From Roseateles_E cavernae (GTDB taxonomy: Bacteria > Pseudomonadota > Gammaproteobacteria > Burkholderiales > Burkholderiaceae_C), in NCBI RefSeq assembly GCF_040187885.1, contig NZ_JBDPLH010000016.1, positions 1 to 61,062 on the forward strand: a stretch of DNA of 61,062 bases, in the 5' to 3' direction. Below the pieces are notes generated by a model that was not told where the DNA came from, ran no database searches, and worked only from the letters and a program-made list of their open reading frames with translations. The translations under genes and the position numbers were made by a program. This document shows, one piece after another, positions 36,625-45,456 of this stretch (position 1 is the first letter of the stretch; each line of letters starts with the position of its first letter).

Positions 36625-37827
36625 ATGACCTTCAAGCTTCGCGCCGCCGGCGCAGCCCTCGCCACCCTGTTGCTGGCCGCCGGCTGCGGCAAGAACGACA
36701 AGCCCGCCACCACCGCGCCGCCGCCCCAGGTCGGCGTGCATCAGGTCCAGGCCCAACGCCATGTCTTCAGCACCGAGCTGCCGGGCCGCACCAGCGCGCG
36801 CCAGACCGCCGAGATCCGGCCCCAGGTCGGCGGCCTGCTGCAGCGCCGCCTGTTCGAGGAGGGCGCGACGGTCAAGGCCGGCCAGCCGCTCTACCAGATC
36901 GACCCGGCCAGCTACCAGGCCGCCGTCGCCAGCGCCCAGGCCACGCTGGCCAAGGCCGAGGCCAGCCTGAACTCGGCCCGCGTGACCGCCCAGCGCAATA
37001 GCGAGCTGGCCAAGCTCGGCGCCCTGAGCCAGCAGCTCAGCGACGACAGCCAGGCCGCGTTGCAGCAGGCCGAGGCCGAGCTGGCCGTGGCCCGCGCTAC
37101 GCTGCAGAGTGCTCGCATCAATCTCGAACGCACCCGCATCACCGCGCCGATCGCCGGCCGCGTCGAGCTCTCCAGCGTGACCCCCGGCTCCCTGCTGACC
37201 GCCAACCAGGCCGAGGCGCTGACCACGGTGCAGCAGCTCGATCCGCTCTATGTCGATATCGTCCAGTCCAGCGCCGAGCTGCTGCGCCTGAAGCGCGAGC
37301 TGGCCGACGGCAGCCAGCAGGCCGCAGGCAAGGCCGGCGAAGCGCCGATCCGGCTGCTGCTGGAGGACGGCAGCACCTATCCGCATGCCGGCCGCCTGCA
37401 GTTCAGCGGCGTCACGGTCAACCGCAGCACCGGCGCGGTGACACTGCGCGCGCTGGTGCCCAATCCCGAGGGCTTGCTGATGCCCGGCATGTATGTGCGC
37501 GCGCTGCTGCAGACCGGTATCAATGAGCAGGCGATCCTGGTGCCGCAGCAAGGCATTGCCCGCGCGCCCAATGGCGAGGCCTCGGCCCTGGTGGTGGGCG
37601 CCGACAACAAGGTCGAGCGCCGCGCTGTCACGGTGGACCGCGCGGTGGGCAACCGCTGGCAGGTCACCGCAGGACTGAAGGCCGGCGAGCAGCTCATTGT
37701 CGAGGGCCTGCAAAACGCCAAGGTCGGCGCGCCGGTGCGGCCGGTGCCGGCCGGCAGCAAGCCGGCCCGGGGTGCGGGCAAGGCAGCAGCAGCATCGGCG
37801 GCCTCGGCCCCGGCGTCGGGCCGCTGA
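36625..37827 (+). CDS. RND efflux periplasmic adaptor (membrane-fusion lipoprotein)
   Basis: A 400-residue AcrA/MexA-type adaptor that bridges pump and outer-membrane channel. A lipobox LLAAGC ends the signal peptide near residue 19. Then come the barrel-sandwich region (VGGLLQRRLFEEGATVKAGQPLYQID), a helical hairpin with alanine-rich repeats (95-170), and TRITAPIAGRVE. The C-terminal tail is alanine-rich. It is the first gene of the efflux operon; the pump starts three bases after its stop. Confidence 0.95.
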   Translation: MTFKLRAAGAALATLLLAAGCGKNDKPATTAPPPQVGVHQVQAQRHVFSTELPGRTSARQTAEIRPQVGGLLQRRLFEEGATVKAGQPLYQIDPASYQAAVASAQATLAKAEASLNSARVTAQRNSELAKLGALSQQLSDDSQAALQQAEAELAVARATLQSARINLERTRITAPIAGRVELSSVTPGSLLTANQAEALTTVQQLDPLYVDIVQSSAELLRLKRELADGSQQAAGKAGEAPIRLLLEDGSTYPHAGRLQFSGVTVNRSTGAVTLRALVPNPEGLLMPGMYVRALLQTGINEQAILVPQQGIARAPNGEASALVVGADNKVERRAVTVDRAVGNRWQVTAGLKAGEQLIVEGLQNAKVGAPVRPVPAGSKPARGAGKAAAASAASAPASGR

Positions 37828-37830
37828 GCC

Positions 37831-40800
37831 ATGGCCCGCTTCTTCATCGACCGGCCCATCTTCGCCTGGGTCATCGCCATCGTCATCATGCTGGCGGGGG
37901 CGCTGTCCATCCACCTGCTGCCGCTGGAACAGTATCCCGATATCGCGCCGACCCGCGTCTCGATCAACGCCAGCTACAACGGCGCCTCGGCCCAGACCAT
38001 CGAGGATTCGGTCACCCAAATCATCGAACAGCGCCTGAAGGGGCTGGACCGGCTGGTGTCGATGGAATCGACCAGCAGCAGCTCCGGCTCGGCCAATGTG
38101 CAGCTGAGCTTCGAGGCCGGCACCGATCCCGATGTGGCCCAGATGCAGGTGCAGAACAAGCTGCAGCAGGCGCTGTCGCAGCTGCCGCAGGCGGTGCAGG
38201 ACCGCGGCGTCTCGGTCACCAAGGCCGGCACCGATCTGCTGATGGTGGTGTCACTGATCTCGGAAGACGGCCGGCTGACGGCCACCGATCTGGGCGACTA
38301 CATCGCCTCCAGCCTGCAGGACGTGATCAGCCGGGTCGACGGCGTCGGCGATGTCAATATCCAGGGCACCGGCTATGCGATGCGGGTCTGGCTGGACCCG
38401 GCCAAGCTGAACCAGTATGCGCTGATGCCCTCGGATGTGCGCGCCGCGCTGATCGCGCAGAACACCGAGGTGTCGGCCGGCCAGATCGGCGCGCTGCCGG
38501 CCCCGCCCGGACAGCAGCTCAATGCGACGATCACCGCGCGCAGCAAGCTGCAGACGGTGGAACAGTTCCGCAATGTCGTGCTGAAGGCCAGCGGCGACGG
38601 CGCGGTGGTGCGGCTGGGCGATGTGGCCCGGGTCGAGCTGGGCAGCGACAGCTACAACACCCGCGCCCGGCTGGCCGGACAGAACGCCGCCGGCATGCAG
38701 ATCTTTCTGGCCACCGGTGCCAATGCGCTGGGCACGGCCGAGGCGGTGCGCAAGAAGCTCGATGAGCTGGCACCGTTCTTCCCCAGCGGCATCAAGGCGG
38801 TCGTCAGCTTCGACACCACGCCCTTCGTCAAGGTCTCGATCGAGGGCGTCGTCGAGACCCTGATCGAGGCCATGGTGCTGGTCGTGGCCATCATGTATCT
38901 GTTCATGCAGAACCTGCGCGCGACGCTGATCCCGGCGATCGCGGTGCCGGTGGTGCTGCTGGGCACCTTCGGCATCCTGGCGGCCTTCGGCTACTCGATC
39001 AACACCTTGACGATGTTCGGCCTGGTGCTGGCAATCGGCCTGCTGGTCGACGACGCCATCGTCGTGGTCGAGAACGTCGAGCGGCTGATGAGCGAGGAAG
39101 GCCTGAGCCCGCTGGAGGCGACCCGCCAGTCGATGGGCGAGATCACCGGCGCGCTGGTGGGCATCGCGCTGGTGCTGTCGGCGGTATTCATCCCGATGGC
39201 CTTCTTCGGCGGCTCGACCGGCGTGATCTACCGCCAGTTCTCGATCACCATCGTCTCGGCGATGCTGCTGTCGGTGCTGGTGGCCGTGACCCTGACGCCG
39301 GCGCTGTGCGCGACCCTGCTGAAGCCGGTCGCCAAGGGCGAGCATCATCACCCGGGCGGCCTGCTCGGCCCTGTGCTGGGCCGCTTCTTCGACGGCTTCA
39401 ACCGCCTGTTCGACCGCAGCGCCGATCGCTACCGCAGCGGCGTCGCCGGCCTGTTCAAGCGCAGCGGGCGCAGCCTGCTGGTCTATGCCCTGCTGCTGGG
39501 CGCGGCCGCCCTGCTCTACCGCAATCTGCCGACCTCCTTCCTGCCCGAGGAGGACCAGGGCACCTTGCAGATCCAGGTGCGCATGCCGCCGGGTGCCACC
39601 AACGAAAGGCTGCGCGCCTCGATGGACATCGTCGAGGCCTATCTGGCCCAGCAGGACGATGTGCTGTTCTACAACCTGGTCACCGGCCAGGGCGGCGACC
39701 AGGGCAGCGGCCAGGGCTTCATCCGACTCAAGGACTGGTCGCTGCGCGCCGGCGCCGGCCAAGGCGCGGCCGAGCTGGCGCGCCGCTTCGGCCGCGAGCT
39801 GCAGGCCCAGGTGCGTGATGCCCAGGTCTTCATCCTGCTGCCGCCGGCGGTGCGCGGCCTGGGTGCGAACGCCGGCTTCGCGGTGCAACTGCAGGATGTC
39901 GGCGGCCTCGGGCCCCAGGCGCTGGCCGAGGCGCGCGAGCGCTTCCTCGAGCTGGCCAATGCCCGGCCCGAGCTCTCGCGGGTGCGCAACAACAATCTCG
40001 GCGACACGCCGCAGTTCAATATCCAGATCGACGACCGCAAGGCCGGCGCGCTGGGCCTGTCCACCGCCAGCATCAACGACACCCTGGCCAGCGCGATGGG
40101 CGGCGCCTATGTCAATGACTTCATCGACCGCGGCCGTGTCAAGCGCGTCTACATCCAGGGCGATGCCGCGTTCCGCATGGAGCCGGAGAGCATCAAGCAC
40201 TGGTATGTGCGCAATAACGCCGGCGAGATGGTGCCGTTCTCGGCCTTCGCCAGCGCGTCCTGGCAGTCCGGGCCGCGCCAGCTCAAGCGCTACAACGGCA
40301 TGTCGGCCTACGAGCTGATCGGCGATGCGGCGCCAGGCGTCAGCTCCGGCACCGCGATGGCCATCATCGAGGAGATCATGGCCGAGATGCCCAAGGGCAT
40401 AGGCTTCGAATGGGCCGGTCGTTCTTACCAGGAGCGGCTGTCGGGCTCGCAGGCGCCGGCCCTGTACGCGATCTCCATCCTGTTCGTGTTCCTGTGCCTG
40501 GCCGCCTTGTACGAGAGCTGGTCGGTGCCCTTCTCGGTGATGCTGGTCGTGCCGCTGGGCATCCTGGGTGCGCTGATCGCCAGCACCCTGGGCGGGCAGA
40601 GCAACGATGTCTATTTCCAGGTCGGGCTGCTGACCACCGTGGGCCTGTCGGCCAAGAACGCGATCCTGATCGTCGAGTTCGCGAAGACGCTGCAGGAGCA
40701 GGGCATGGGTCTGATCGAGGCGACCTTGAAGGCGGCGCGCCAGCGCCTGCGCCCCATCCTGATGACCTCGCTGGCCTTTATGTTCGGCGTGCTGCCCCTG

Positions 40801-40971
40801 GCCCTGGCCAGCGGCGCGGGCTCGGGCAGCCAGCGCTCGATCGGCTTTGGCGTGCTGGGCGGCATGGCCAGCGCCACCGTGCTGGGTATCTTCTTCGTGC
40901 CCATCTTCTATGTGCTGATACGCGGCTTCTTCGCGCGCCGCGCGGCTGCGCGTCAGGGAGCACAGGCATGA
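37831..40971 (+). CDS. RND efflux pump, AcrB/MexB (HAE1) type
   Basis: A 1046-residue proton-driven inner-membrane exporter with twelve transmembrane helices and two large periplasmic loops. The proton-relay Asp pair is in LLVDDAIVVVENVER near 405, and the essential Lys in GLSAKNAILIVEFAK near 945. The N-terminus MARFFIDRPIFAWVIA is characteristic of the drug-exporting HAE1 group rather than metal exporters. Substrates cannot be assigned. It overlaps the channel gene by four bases (ATGA). Confidence 0.96.
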   Translation: MARFFIDRPIFAWVIAIVIMLAGALSIHLLPLEQYPDIAPTRVSINASYNGASAQTIEDSVTQIIEQRLKGLDRLVSMESTSSSSGSANVQLSFEAGTDPDVAQMQVQNKLQQALSQLPQAVQDRGVSVTKAGTDLLMVVSLISEDGRLTATDLGDYIASSLQDVISRVDGVGDVNIQGTGYAMRVWLDPAKLNQYALMPSDVRAALIAQNTEVSAGQIGALPAPPGQQLNATITARSKLQTVEQFRNVVLKASGDGAVVRLGDVARVELGSDSYNTRARLAGQNAAGMQIFLATGANALGTAEAVRKKLDELAPFFPSGIKAVVSFDTTPFVKVSIEGVVETLIEAMVLVVAIMYLFMQNLRATLIPAIAVPVVLLGTFGILAAFGYSINTLTMFGLVLAIGLLVDDAIVVVENVERLMSEEGLSPLEATRQSMGEITGALVGIALVLSAVFIPMAFFGGSTGVIYRQFSITIVSAMLLSVLVAVTLTPALCATLLKPVAKGEHHHPGGLLGPVLGRFFDGFNRLFDRSADRYRSGVAGLFKRSGRSLLVYALLLGAAALLYRNLPTSFLPEEDQGTLQIQVRMPPGATNERLRASMDIVEAYLAQQDDVLFYNLVTGQGGDQGSGQGFIRLKDWSLRAGAGQGAAELARRFGRELQAQVRDAQVFILLPPAVRGLGANAGFAVQLQDVGGLGPQALAEARERFLELANARPELSRVRNNNLGDTPQFNIQIDDRKAGALGLSTASINDTLASAMGGAYVNDFIDRGRVKRVYIQGDAAFRMEPESIKHWYVRNNAGEMVPFSAFASASWQSGPRQLKRYNGMSAYELIGDAAPGVSSGTAMAIIEEIMAEMPKGIGFEWAGRSYQERLSGSQAPALYAISILFVFLCLAALYESWSVPFSVMLVVPLGILGALIASTLGGQSNDVYFQVGLLTTVGLSAKNAILIVEFAKTLQEQGMGLIEATLKAARQRLRPILMTSLAFMFGVLPLALASGAGSGSQRSIGFGVLGGMASATVLGIFFVPIFYVLIRGFFARRAAARQGAQA

Positions 40972-42320
40972 GGGCGCGTCTGACTCTGATGACAGCGGCC
41001 CTGCTGCTGGCTGGCTGCGCCAGCCTGGCACCCGAACCGCAGCACCCCGTGCCGGCGCTGCCCGACTGGCCCAGCCTAGGCGCGGGCGAGTCGGCTGCCG
41101 CGATCGACTGGCGCGAGTTCATCACCGAGCCGCGGCTGCGCCAGACCATAGACCAAAGCCTCGCCAACAACCGCGATCTGCGCATCGCGGTGCTCAATAT
41201 CGAACGGGCCCGCGCGCTCTACCGCATCGAGCGCGCCGACCAGTGGCCGACCGTCAACGCGACGGCCGCGAACACCCGCCAGGGCGAGCCGGCCAGCGGC
41301 CAGTACAGCGTGCGCCTGGGCCTGGCCAGCTATGAGCTGGACTTCTTCGGCCGTGTGCGCAATCTGAGCGAGGCCGCGCTGCAGAGCTTCTTCGCGGTCG
41401 AGGAGAACCGCCGCAGCAGCCAGATCAGCCTGGTCGCCGAGGTGGCCAACGCCTGGCTGAACCTGGCGGCCGATGCCGAGCGCCTGAAGGTGGCCCGCGA
41501 GACCTTGCACAGCCAGCAGGCCTCGCTGCGCCTGACCGAGCGCGCGCTGGCGCTGGGCGCCGTCTCCGAGCTGGGCCTGGCCCAGGCCCGCGCCACGGTG
41601 GAGAGCGCTCGCGTCGACGTGGCGCGCTATACCAGCCAGCTGTCCCAGGACCGCAATGCGCTGGAGCTGCTGGTCGGTGGCCCGCTGGCGCCCGAGCTGC
41701 TGCCGGCCGAGGGCAGCCTGCAGGGGCCGACCAGCCTGCTGCTGGCGCTGCCGGCAGGCCTGCCCTCGGAGGTCTTGCAGCGCCGCCCCGATGTGCGCGC
41801 CGCCGAACATCGGCTGCGTGCGGCCGAGGCCGATATCGGCGCTGCCCGCGCCGCCTTCTTCCCCAGCATCTCGCTGACGGCCTCGGCCGGCACGCAGAGC
41901 GCCAGCCTGGGCGGTTTGTTCAGCGGCGGCAGCGGGGTCTGGAGCTTTGTGCCGCAGATCAATCTGCCCCTTTTCGACGCCGGCCGGCGCCGCGCAGCGC
42001 TGCAGCTCAGCGAGGCCGACCGCGACCTCGCGGTGGCCGGCTACGAGAAGACCGTGCAGACCGCCTTCCGCGAGGTGGCCGATGCACTGGCCGAGCGCGG
42101 CAGCCTGGCCGAGCAACTCGACGCCCAGCAGGCGCTGACCGCCGCCAATGAGCGCCGCTTCGCGCTGTCGGACACGCTCTACCAGCGCGGCGCCAGCAGC
42201 TATCTGGAGGTGCTCGACGCGCAGCGCTCGCTCTACACGGCCCGCCAGGGCCTGGTTTCGGTGCGACTGAGCGAGCAGCTCAACCGCATCGCGCTGTACC
42301 GGGCGCTGGGCGGCGGCTGA
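40968..42320 (+). CDS. RND efflux outer-membrane channel lipoprotein (NodT/OprM type)
   Basis: A 450-residue TolC-fold lipoprotein with lipobox LLLAGC ending near residue 17. Two repeats of the OEP domain are visible, with the typical GLPSEVLQRRPDVRAAEHRLRAA segment near 262 and SYLEVLDAQRSLYTARQ near 405. It forms the outer-membrane exit duct for the adjacent pump. GGGAG precedes ATG 40968, which overlaps the pump stop. Confidence 0.95.
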   Translation: MRARLTLMTAALLLAGCASLAPEPQHPVPALPDWPSLGAGESAAAIDWREFITEPRLRQTIDQSLANNRDLRIAVLNIERARALYRIERADQWPTVNATAANTRQGEPASGQYSVRLGLASYELDFFGRVRNLSEAALQSFFAVEENRRSSQISLVAEVANAWLNLAADAERLKVARETLHSQQASLRLTERALALGAVSELGLAQARATVESARVDVARYTSQLSQDRNALELLVGGPLAPELLPAEGSLQGPTSLLLALPAGLPSEVLQRRPDVRAAEHRLRAAEADIGAARAAFFPSISLTASAGTQSASLGGLFSGGSGVWSFVPQINLPLFDAGRRRAALQLSEADRDLAVAGYEKTVQTAFREVADALAERGSLAEQLDAQQALTAANERRFALSDTLYQRGASSYLEVLDAQRSLYTARQGLVSVRLSEQLNRIALYRALGGG

Positions 42321-42397
42321 CAAGACCTGGCCCCCGGCTTGAAATCCGCCGCCCAGCCCCCAGCTGCCGGAATTCAAACACTGCGGAGCAGGCCAGC

Positions 42398-42880
42398 GTG
42401 AATCCCACCCTGTTGTGGATCTTGAGTGTCGTGTTGATCGTCGTCGGCCTGGCCGGCACCATCTTGCCGGCCCTGCCCGGCACGGCCCTGGTGCTGGCCG
42501 GCATCGTGCTGGGCGCCTGGATCGACAACTTCGCCCACGTCGGCTGGCCCAGCCTGACGCTGATCAGCCTGCTGGCCGTGCTGGCCTGGGTGCTGGAATA
42601 TGTGGCCGGCCTGATGGGCGCGCGGCGCGCCGGCGCCAGCCGCCAAGCCCTGGTCGGCGCGGCGTTGGGCACCGTCGCGGGCCTGTTCATGGGCCTGATC
42701 GGCGTGCTCTTCATGCCACTGGTCGGCGCCGCCGTCGGCGAATACCTGGCGCGCCGTGACCAGCAGCGTGCCGTCTCGGTCGGCTTGTCCACCTGGCTGG
42801 GCCTGATGGCCGGGCTGCTGGCCAAGGTTGTGCTGGCCTTCACGATGGTGGGCATCTTCATCGTGGCGCTGCTGGTCTGA
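42398..42880 (+). CDS. DUF456 membrane protein
   Basis: A 160-residue, largely hydrophobic protein with about four membrane segments separated by glycine-rich turns (LPALPGTALVLAGIVLGAW, MGLIGVLFMPLVGAAVGEYL). This pattern is that of DUF456, a family of unknown function. The start is GTG 42398. It follows the efflux operon by 77 bases and precedes the DUF533 gene by 43 bases, so the two small genes may form a unit. Confidence 0.82.
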   Translation: MNPTLLWILSVVLIVVGLAGTILPALPGTALVLAGIVLGAWIDNFAHVGWPSLTLISLLAVLAWVLEYVAGLMGARRAGASRQALVGAALGTVAGLFMGLIGVLFMPLVGAAVGEYLARRDQQRAVSVGLSTWLGLMAGLLAKVVLAFTMVGIFIVALLV

Positions 42881-42923
42881 GGCAAGCCACTCCTTTTCTT
42901 CTTTCACTCACCAAGGACGAGCG

Positions 42924-43625
42924 ATGAGCGCACAGTCGACATTGGAACAACTGCTGAAATCCGGTCTGGCGATGCTGGACGGCAAGGCCGGCGGCGGGCT
43001 GGGTAATCTGGGCGGCAGCCTCGGTGGCGGCGGCAAAGGTCTGGGCCAGCTGGGGCTGGGCGCGGCGGCCGGTGGGGCCCTGGGCCTGCTGCTGGGCAGC
43101 AAGCGCGGTCGCAGCTACGGCGGCAAGGCCTTGAAGTACGGCAGCATCGCGGCGCTGGGCCTGATGGCCTACAAGGCCTACAGCAATTGGCAGGCGCAGC
43201 AGAGCCAGCCAGCGGGCCAGCCAGCAACACCGGCCCCGGCGGCGCGCACCGTCGACCGCCTGCCCGCGCCCGAGCGGGAGCAGCACAGCCGCGCGATGCT
43301 CAAGGCCATGATTGCCGCAGCCAAGTCCGACGGCCATCTGGACGAGCGCGAGCGCGGCCTGGTCGAGGCCGAGTTGAACCGGCTGGAGGCCGACCCCACG
43401 CTGCGCCTGTGGTTCGAGGCCGAGCTGCGCCGCCCGCTGGACCCGGCCGAGGTGGCCCAGGCCGCCGCGACGCCCGAATTGGCCGCCGAGATGTATCTGG
43501 CCAGCCTGCTGGTGGCCGACGAGACCACGTTCATGGAGCGCGCCTACCTGGACGAGCTGGCCAAGCAGCTGAAGCTGCCGGCCGGGCTGAAGACCGAGCT
43601 GGAAGCGCAGGCACTGGCGGCCTGA
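42924..43625 (+). CDS. DUF533 / TerB-like inner-membrane protein
   Basis: A 233-residue YebE-like protein. A glycine-rich, weakly hydrophobic stretch (residues 20-75, ending LMAYKAYSNW) precedes a proline/alanine linker and a helical TerB-like domain (about 110-230) with AMIAAAKSDGHLDERE. In E. coli YebE responds to envelope stress; function is unknown. ATG 42924 has AAGGA eight bases away. Confidence 0.85.
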   Translation: MSAQSTLEQLLKSGLAMLDGKAGGGLGNLGGSLGGGGKGLGQLGLGAAAGGALGLLLGSKRGRSYGGKALKYGSIAALGLMAYKAYSNWQAQQSQPAGQPATPAPAARTVDRLPAPEREQHSRAMLKAMIAAAKSDGHLDERERGLVEAELNRLEADPTLRLWFEAELRRPLDPAEVAQAAATPELAAEMYLASLLVADETTFMERAYLDELAKQLKLPAGLKTELEAQALAA

Positions 43626-43631
43626 GCAGGC

Positions 43632-43988
43632 CTATCCCTTGGCGCTGAATTCCTCGAAGGCGGTGATCGCGCTGGCGGCATACATCAGCGAGGGGCCGCC
43701 GCCCATATAGGTGGCCACGCCCAGGGTCTCGTCGAGCTCCTGGCGCGTCGTGCCCAGCTTGACCAGAGCCTGGGTGTGATAGCCGATGCAGGGATCGCAG
43801 CGCACCGCCACGCTCAAGGCCAGCGCGATCAGCTCCTTGGTTTTCTTGTCCAGCGAGCCCTCGGCCATGGCCGCACGACCCAGCTCACCGAAGGCCTGCA
43901 TCACGCCCGGCGTGCTCTGCCTCAGCCCAGCCAGCTGGGCGGAGACATGCTGGGTCAGATGGCGGTAGCCATTTGCTGCGGTGGACAT
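43632..43988 (-). CDS. Carboxymuconolactone decarboxylase family (AhpD-like) protein
   Basis: A 118-residue AhpD-fold protein with CDPCIGYH (CxxC then His) near residues 63-70 and an upstream Glu (KELIALAL). It is probably a thiol-dependent peroxidase or related redox protein. ATG 43988 has GAGGAG seven bases upstream; a TTG two codons earlier is less likely. It follows the DUF2892 gene by 11 bases and is co-transcribed. It is a second, distant paralogue of the protein at 22393. Confidence 0.9.
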   Translation of the reverse strand: MSTAANGYRHLTQHVSAQLAGLRQSTPGVMQAFGELGRAAMAEGSLDKKTKELIALALSVAVRCDPCIGYHTQALVKLGTTRQELDETLGVATYMGGGPSLMYAASAITAFEEFSAKG

Positions 43989-43999
43989 GATCAAGCTCC

Positions 44000-44215
44000 T
44001 CAGCGCTTGTTGTTACTGCCGCTGCCGCTTTTCAAGGCACAGGTCGACAGGCCAAACGGCAGATAGGCCGGACAGATCCGGACCAGGCCGGTGGCCAGCG
44101 GCAGCAAGCCGATCCAGCCCCAGGGACCGATGGCGCCATAGAGCGTGGCGCCGATCAGAGCCAGCCCAAGAGTGATGCGCAGCACGCGATCAATGCCGCC
44201 GACATTGGTGTTCAT
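44000..44215 (-). CDS. DUF2892 (YgaP-like) small membrane protein
   Basis: A 71-residue protein with the family start NVGGIDRVLRITLGLALIG, a second membrane helix (GWIGLLPLATGLVRICPAYLPFG), and a Cys pair. Members are often attached to or next to rhodanese and thiol-redox genes, fitting the AhpD-like partner downstream. GAGGAGAG precedes ATG 44215. Confidence 0.88.
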   Translation of the reverse strand: MNTNVGGIDRVLRITLGLALIGATLYGAIGPWGWIGLLPLATGLVRICPAYLPFGLSTCALKSGSGSNNKR

Positions 44216-44358
44216 CCATCTCTCCTCGCGGGGCCATGGGCACGCCGCCCCCCCTGTGGCTCACTGTGAGGCCGATGCGCAGGGCGCAGCTTGATACAGG
44301 ACAGGAAGTCAGCAGGCTTTATGCTGGCGGCCGGCCTGATACCCAAGAAGGAGCCGCC

Positions 44359-44790
44359 GTGTCACTGCAATGGTCGGACAACATCGAGGAGCTGGACTGG
44401 GAAGAACTGGCGGCGCTGTACCGCGCCGCGCCGCTGGGCACGAAGAACGCCGCCGATCTGAAGACGGCGTTCAGCAACAGCCGCTATCGCTGCCTGGTGC
44501 GCGAGCAGGGCCGCCTGGTCGGCGCCGGTCGGGTGCTGGCCGACGGGGTCGACTGCGCCTATGTCTGCGATGTCGCGCTGCTGCCCAGCCATCAGGGCCT
44601 GGGGCTGGGGCGCGAGATCGTGCAGCACCTGGTCCGCCTGTCCCAGGGCCACAAGAAGATCATCCTGTATTCGGTGCCGGGCAAAGAGCCCTTCTACCGC
44701 AAGCTGGGCTTTCGGCGCCTGCTGACCGCGATGGCCATCTTCGAGAACGAGGCCCAGGCGATCGCGCGCGGCCATCTGGCCGAGGACTGA
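44359..44790 (+). CDS. GNAT acetyltransferase
   Basis: A 143-residue acetyltransferase with the acetyl-CoA motif QGLGLGREIVQHL near 82-94 and the C-terminal KEPFYRKLGFRRL stretch. The start is GTG 44359 with AAGGAG seven bases upstream. Substrate is unknown. Its TGA abuts the stop of the convergent dioxygenase-like gene (TGATCA). Confidence 0.88.
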   Translation: MSLQWSDNIEELDWEELAALYRAAPLGTKNAADLKTAFSNSRYRCLVREQGRLVGAGRVLADGVDCAYVCDVALLPSHQGLGLGREIVQHLVRLSQGHKKIILYSVPGKEPFYRKLGFRRLLTAMAIFENEAQAIARGHLAED

Positions 44791-45429
44791 TCAGCTCAGT
44801 GCCACAACCAGCGGGAACTGCGCCCGCAGCTCGCCGCCGTCTGCGGATTCGAAGGGCCGGGTCAGCGCCGCGCGGTCGCGGGCATCGCGCAGGCTGCGCC
44901 ACAGAAAGTCGCGCTCATTGCCCGGATCGCCCTCGACATAGAGCTGGGTGGTCAGCAGCGTTCGCGCGCCGCGCTTGAGCTTCAGATGGATATGCGGCGT
45001 GCGCCCCTCATAGGCCACCGGCCGCAGCGTGCGGAAGCGGTAGCGGCCCTCGGCATCGGTGGCGACACGGCCGAAGGCCTGGAAGGCCGGATCGGCGCGG
45101 CCGCCATCGTGCGGATGGCGGTAATGGCCGTCGGCATCGCACTGCCAGATCTCGACCAGGGCGCCGGCCAGCGGCCGCCCCGCGGTGTCGCGCACCTGGC
45201 CTTCGAGCCAGGCCGCCCGGCCGCGCGTGTAGCGGGCCGCGCCCTGACGCAGCAGATCGAAGTCGGTATCGGCGGGCAGCTCGGTCGGGTAGAACGGCCC
45301 CTCGGTCTGGGCCGGGGTGGTGCGCAGCGGCTGGGCACGCGCCAGGCCGGGCAGCAAGGACAGCACGGCCGGCAGGGCCAGCCGGCTCAGCGCAAGGCGG
45401 CGGGTGTCGCTGACGGGGACTGGTGACAT
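44791..45429 (-). CDS. Exported intradiol ring-cleavage dioxygenase-like protein
   Basis: A 212-residue protein with a signal peptide (cleavage near LARAQP, residue 33) and an intradiol-dioxygenase beta-sandwich. The non-haem iron ligands are visible as two Tyr (ADGHYRHP and RPVAYEG) and two His in RTPHIHLKL. Exported members of this family are not the classic cytoplasmic catechol enzymes and their substrates are unclear. GAGGAGG precedes ATG 45429. It follows the binding-protein gene by 27 bases. Confidence 0.87.
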   Translation of the reverse strand: MSPVPVSDTRRLALSRLALPAVLSLLPGLARAQPLRTTPAQTEGPFYPTELPADTDFDLLRQGAARYTRGRAAWLEGQVRDTAGRPLAGALVEIWQCDADGHYRHPHDGGRADPAFQAFGRVATDAEGRYRFRTLRPVAYEGRTPHIHLKLKRGARTLLTTQLYVEGDPGNERDFLWRSLRDARDRAALTRPFESADGGELRAQFPLVVALS

Positions 45430-45456
45430 GCGGCCCTCCTCGCTTGGGATGACGGA

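Noticed and set aside
42924..43625. Tellurite-resistance gene
   Set aside because: The TerB-like fold is shared by many DUF533 proteins and there is no ter operon, so resistance is not supported.
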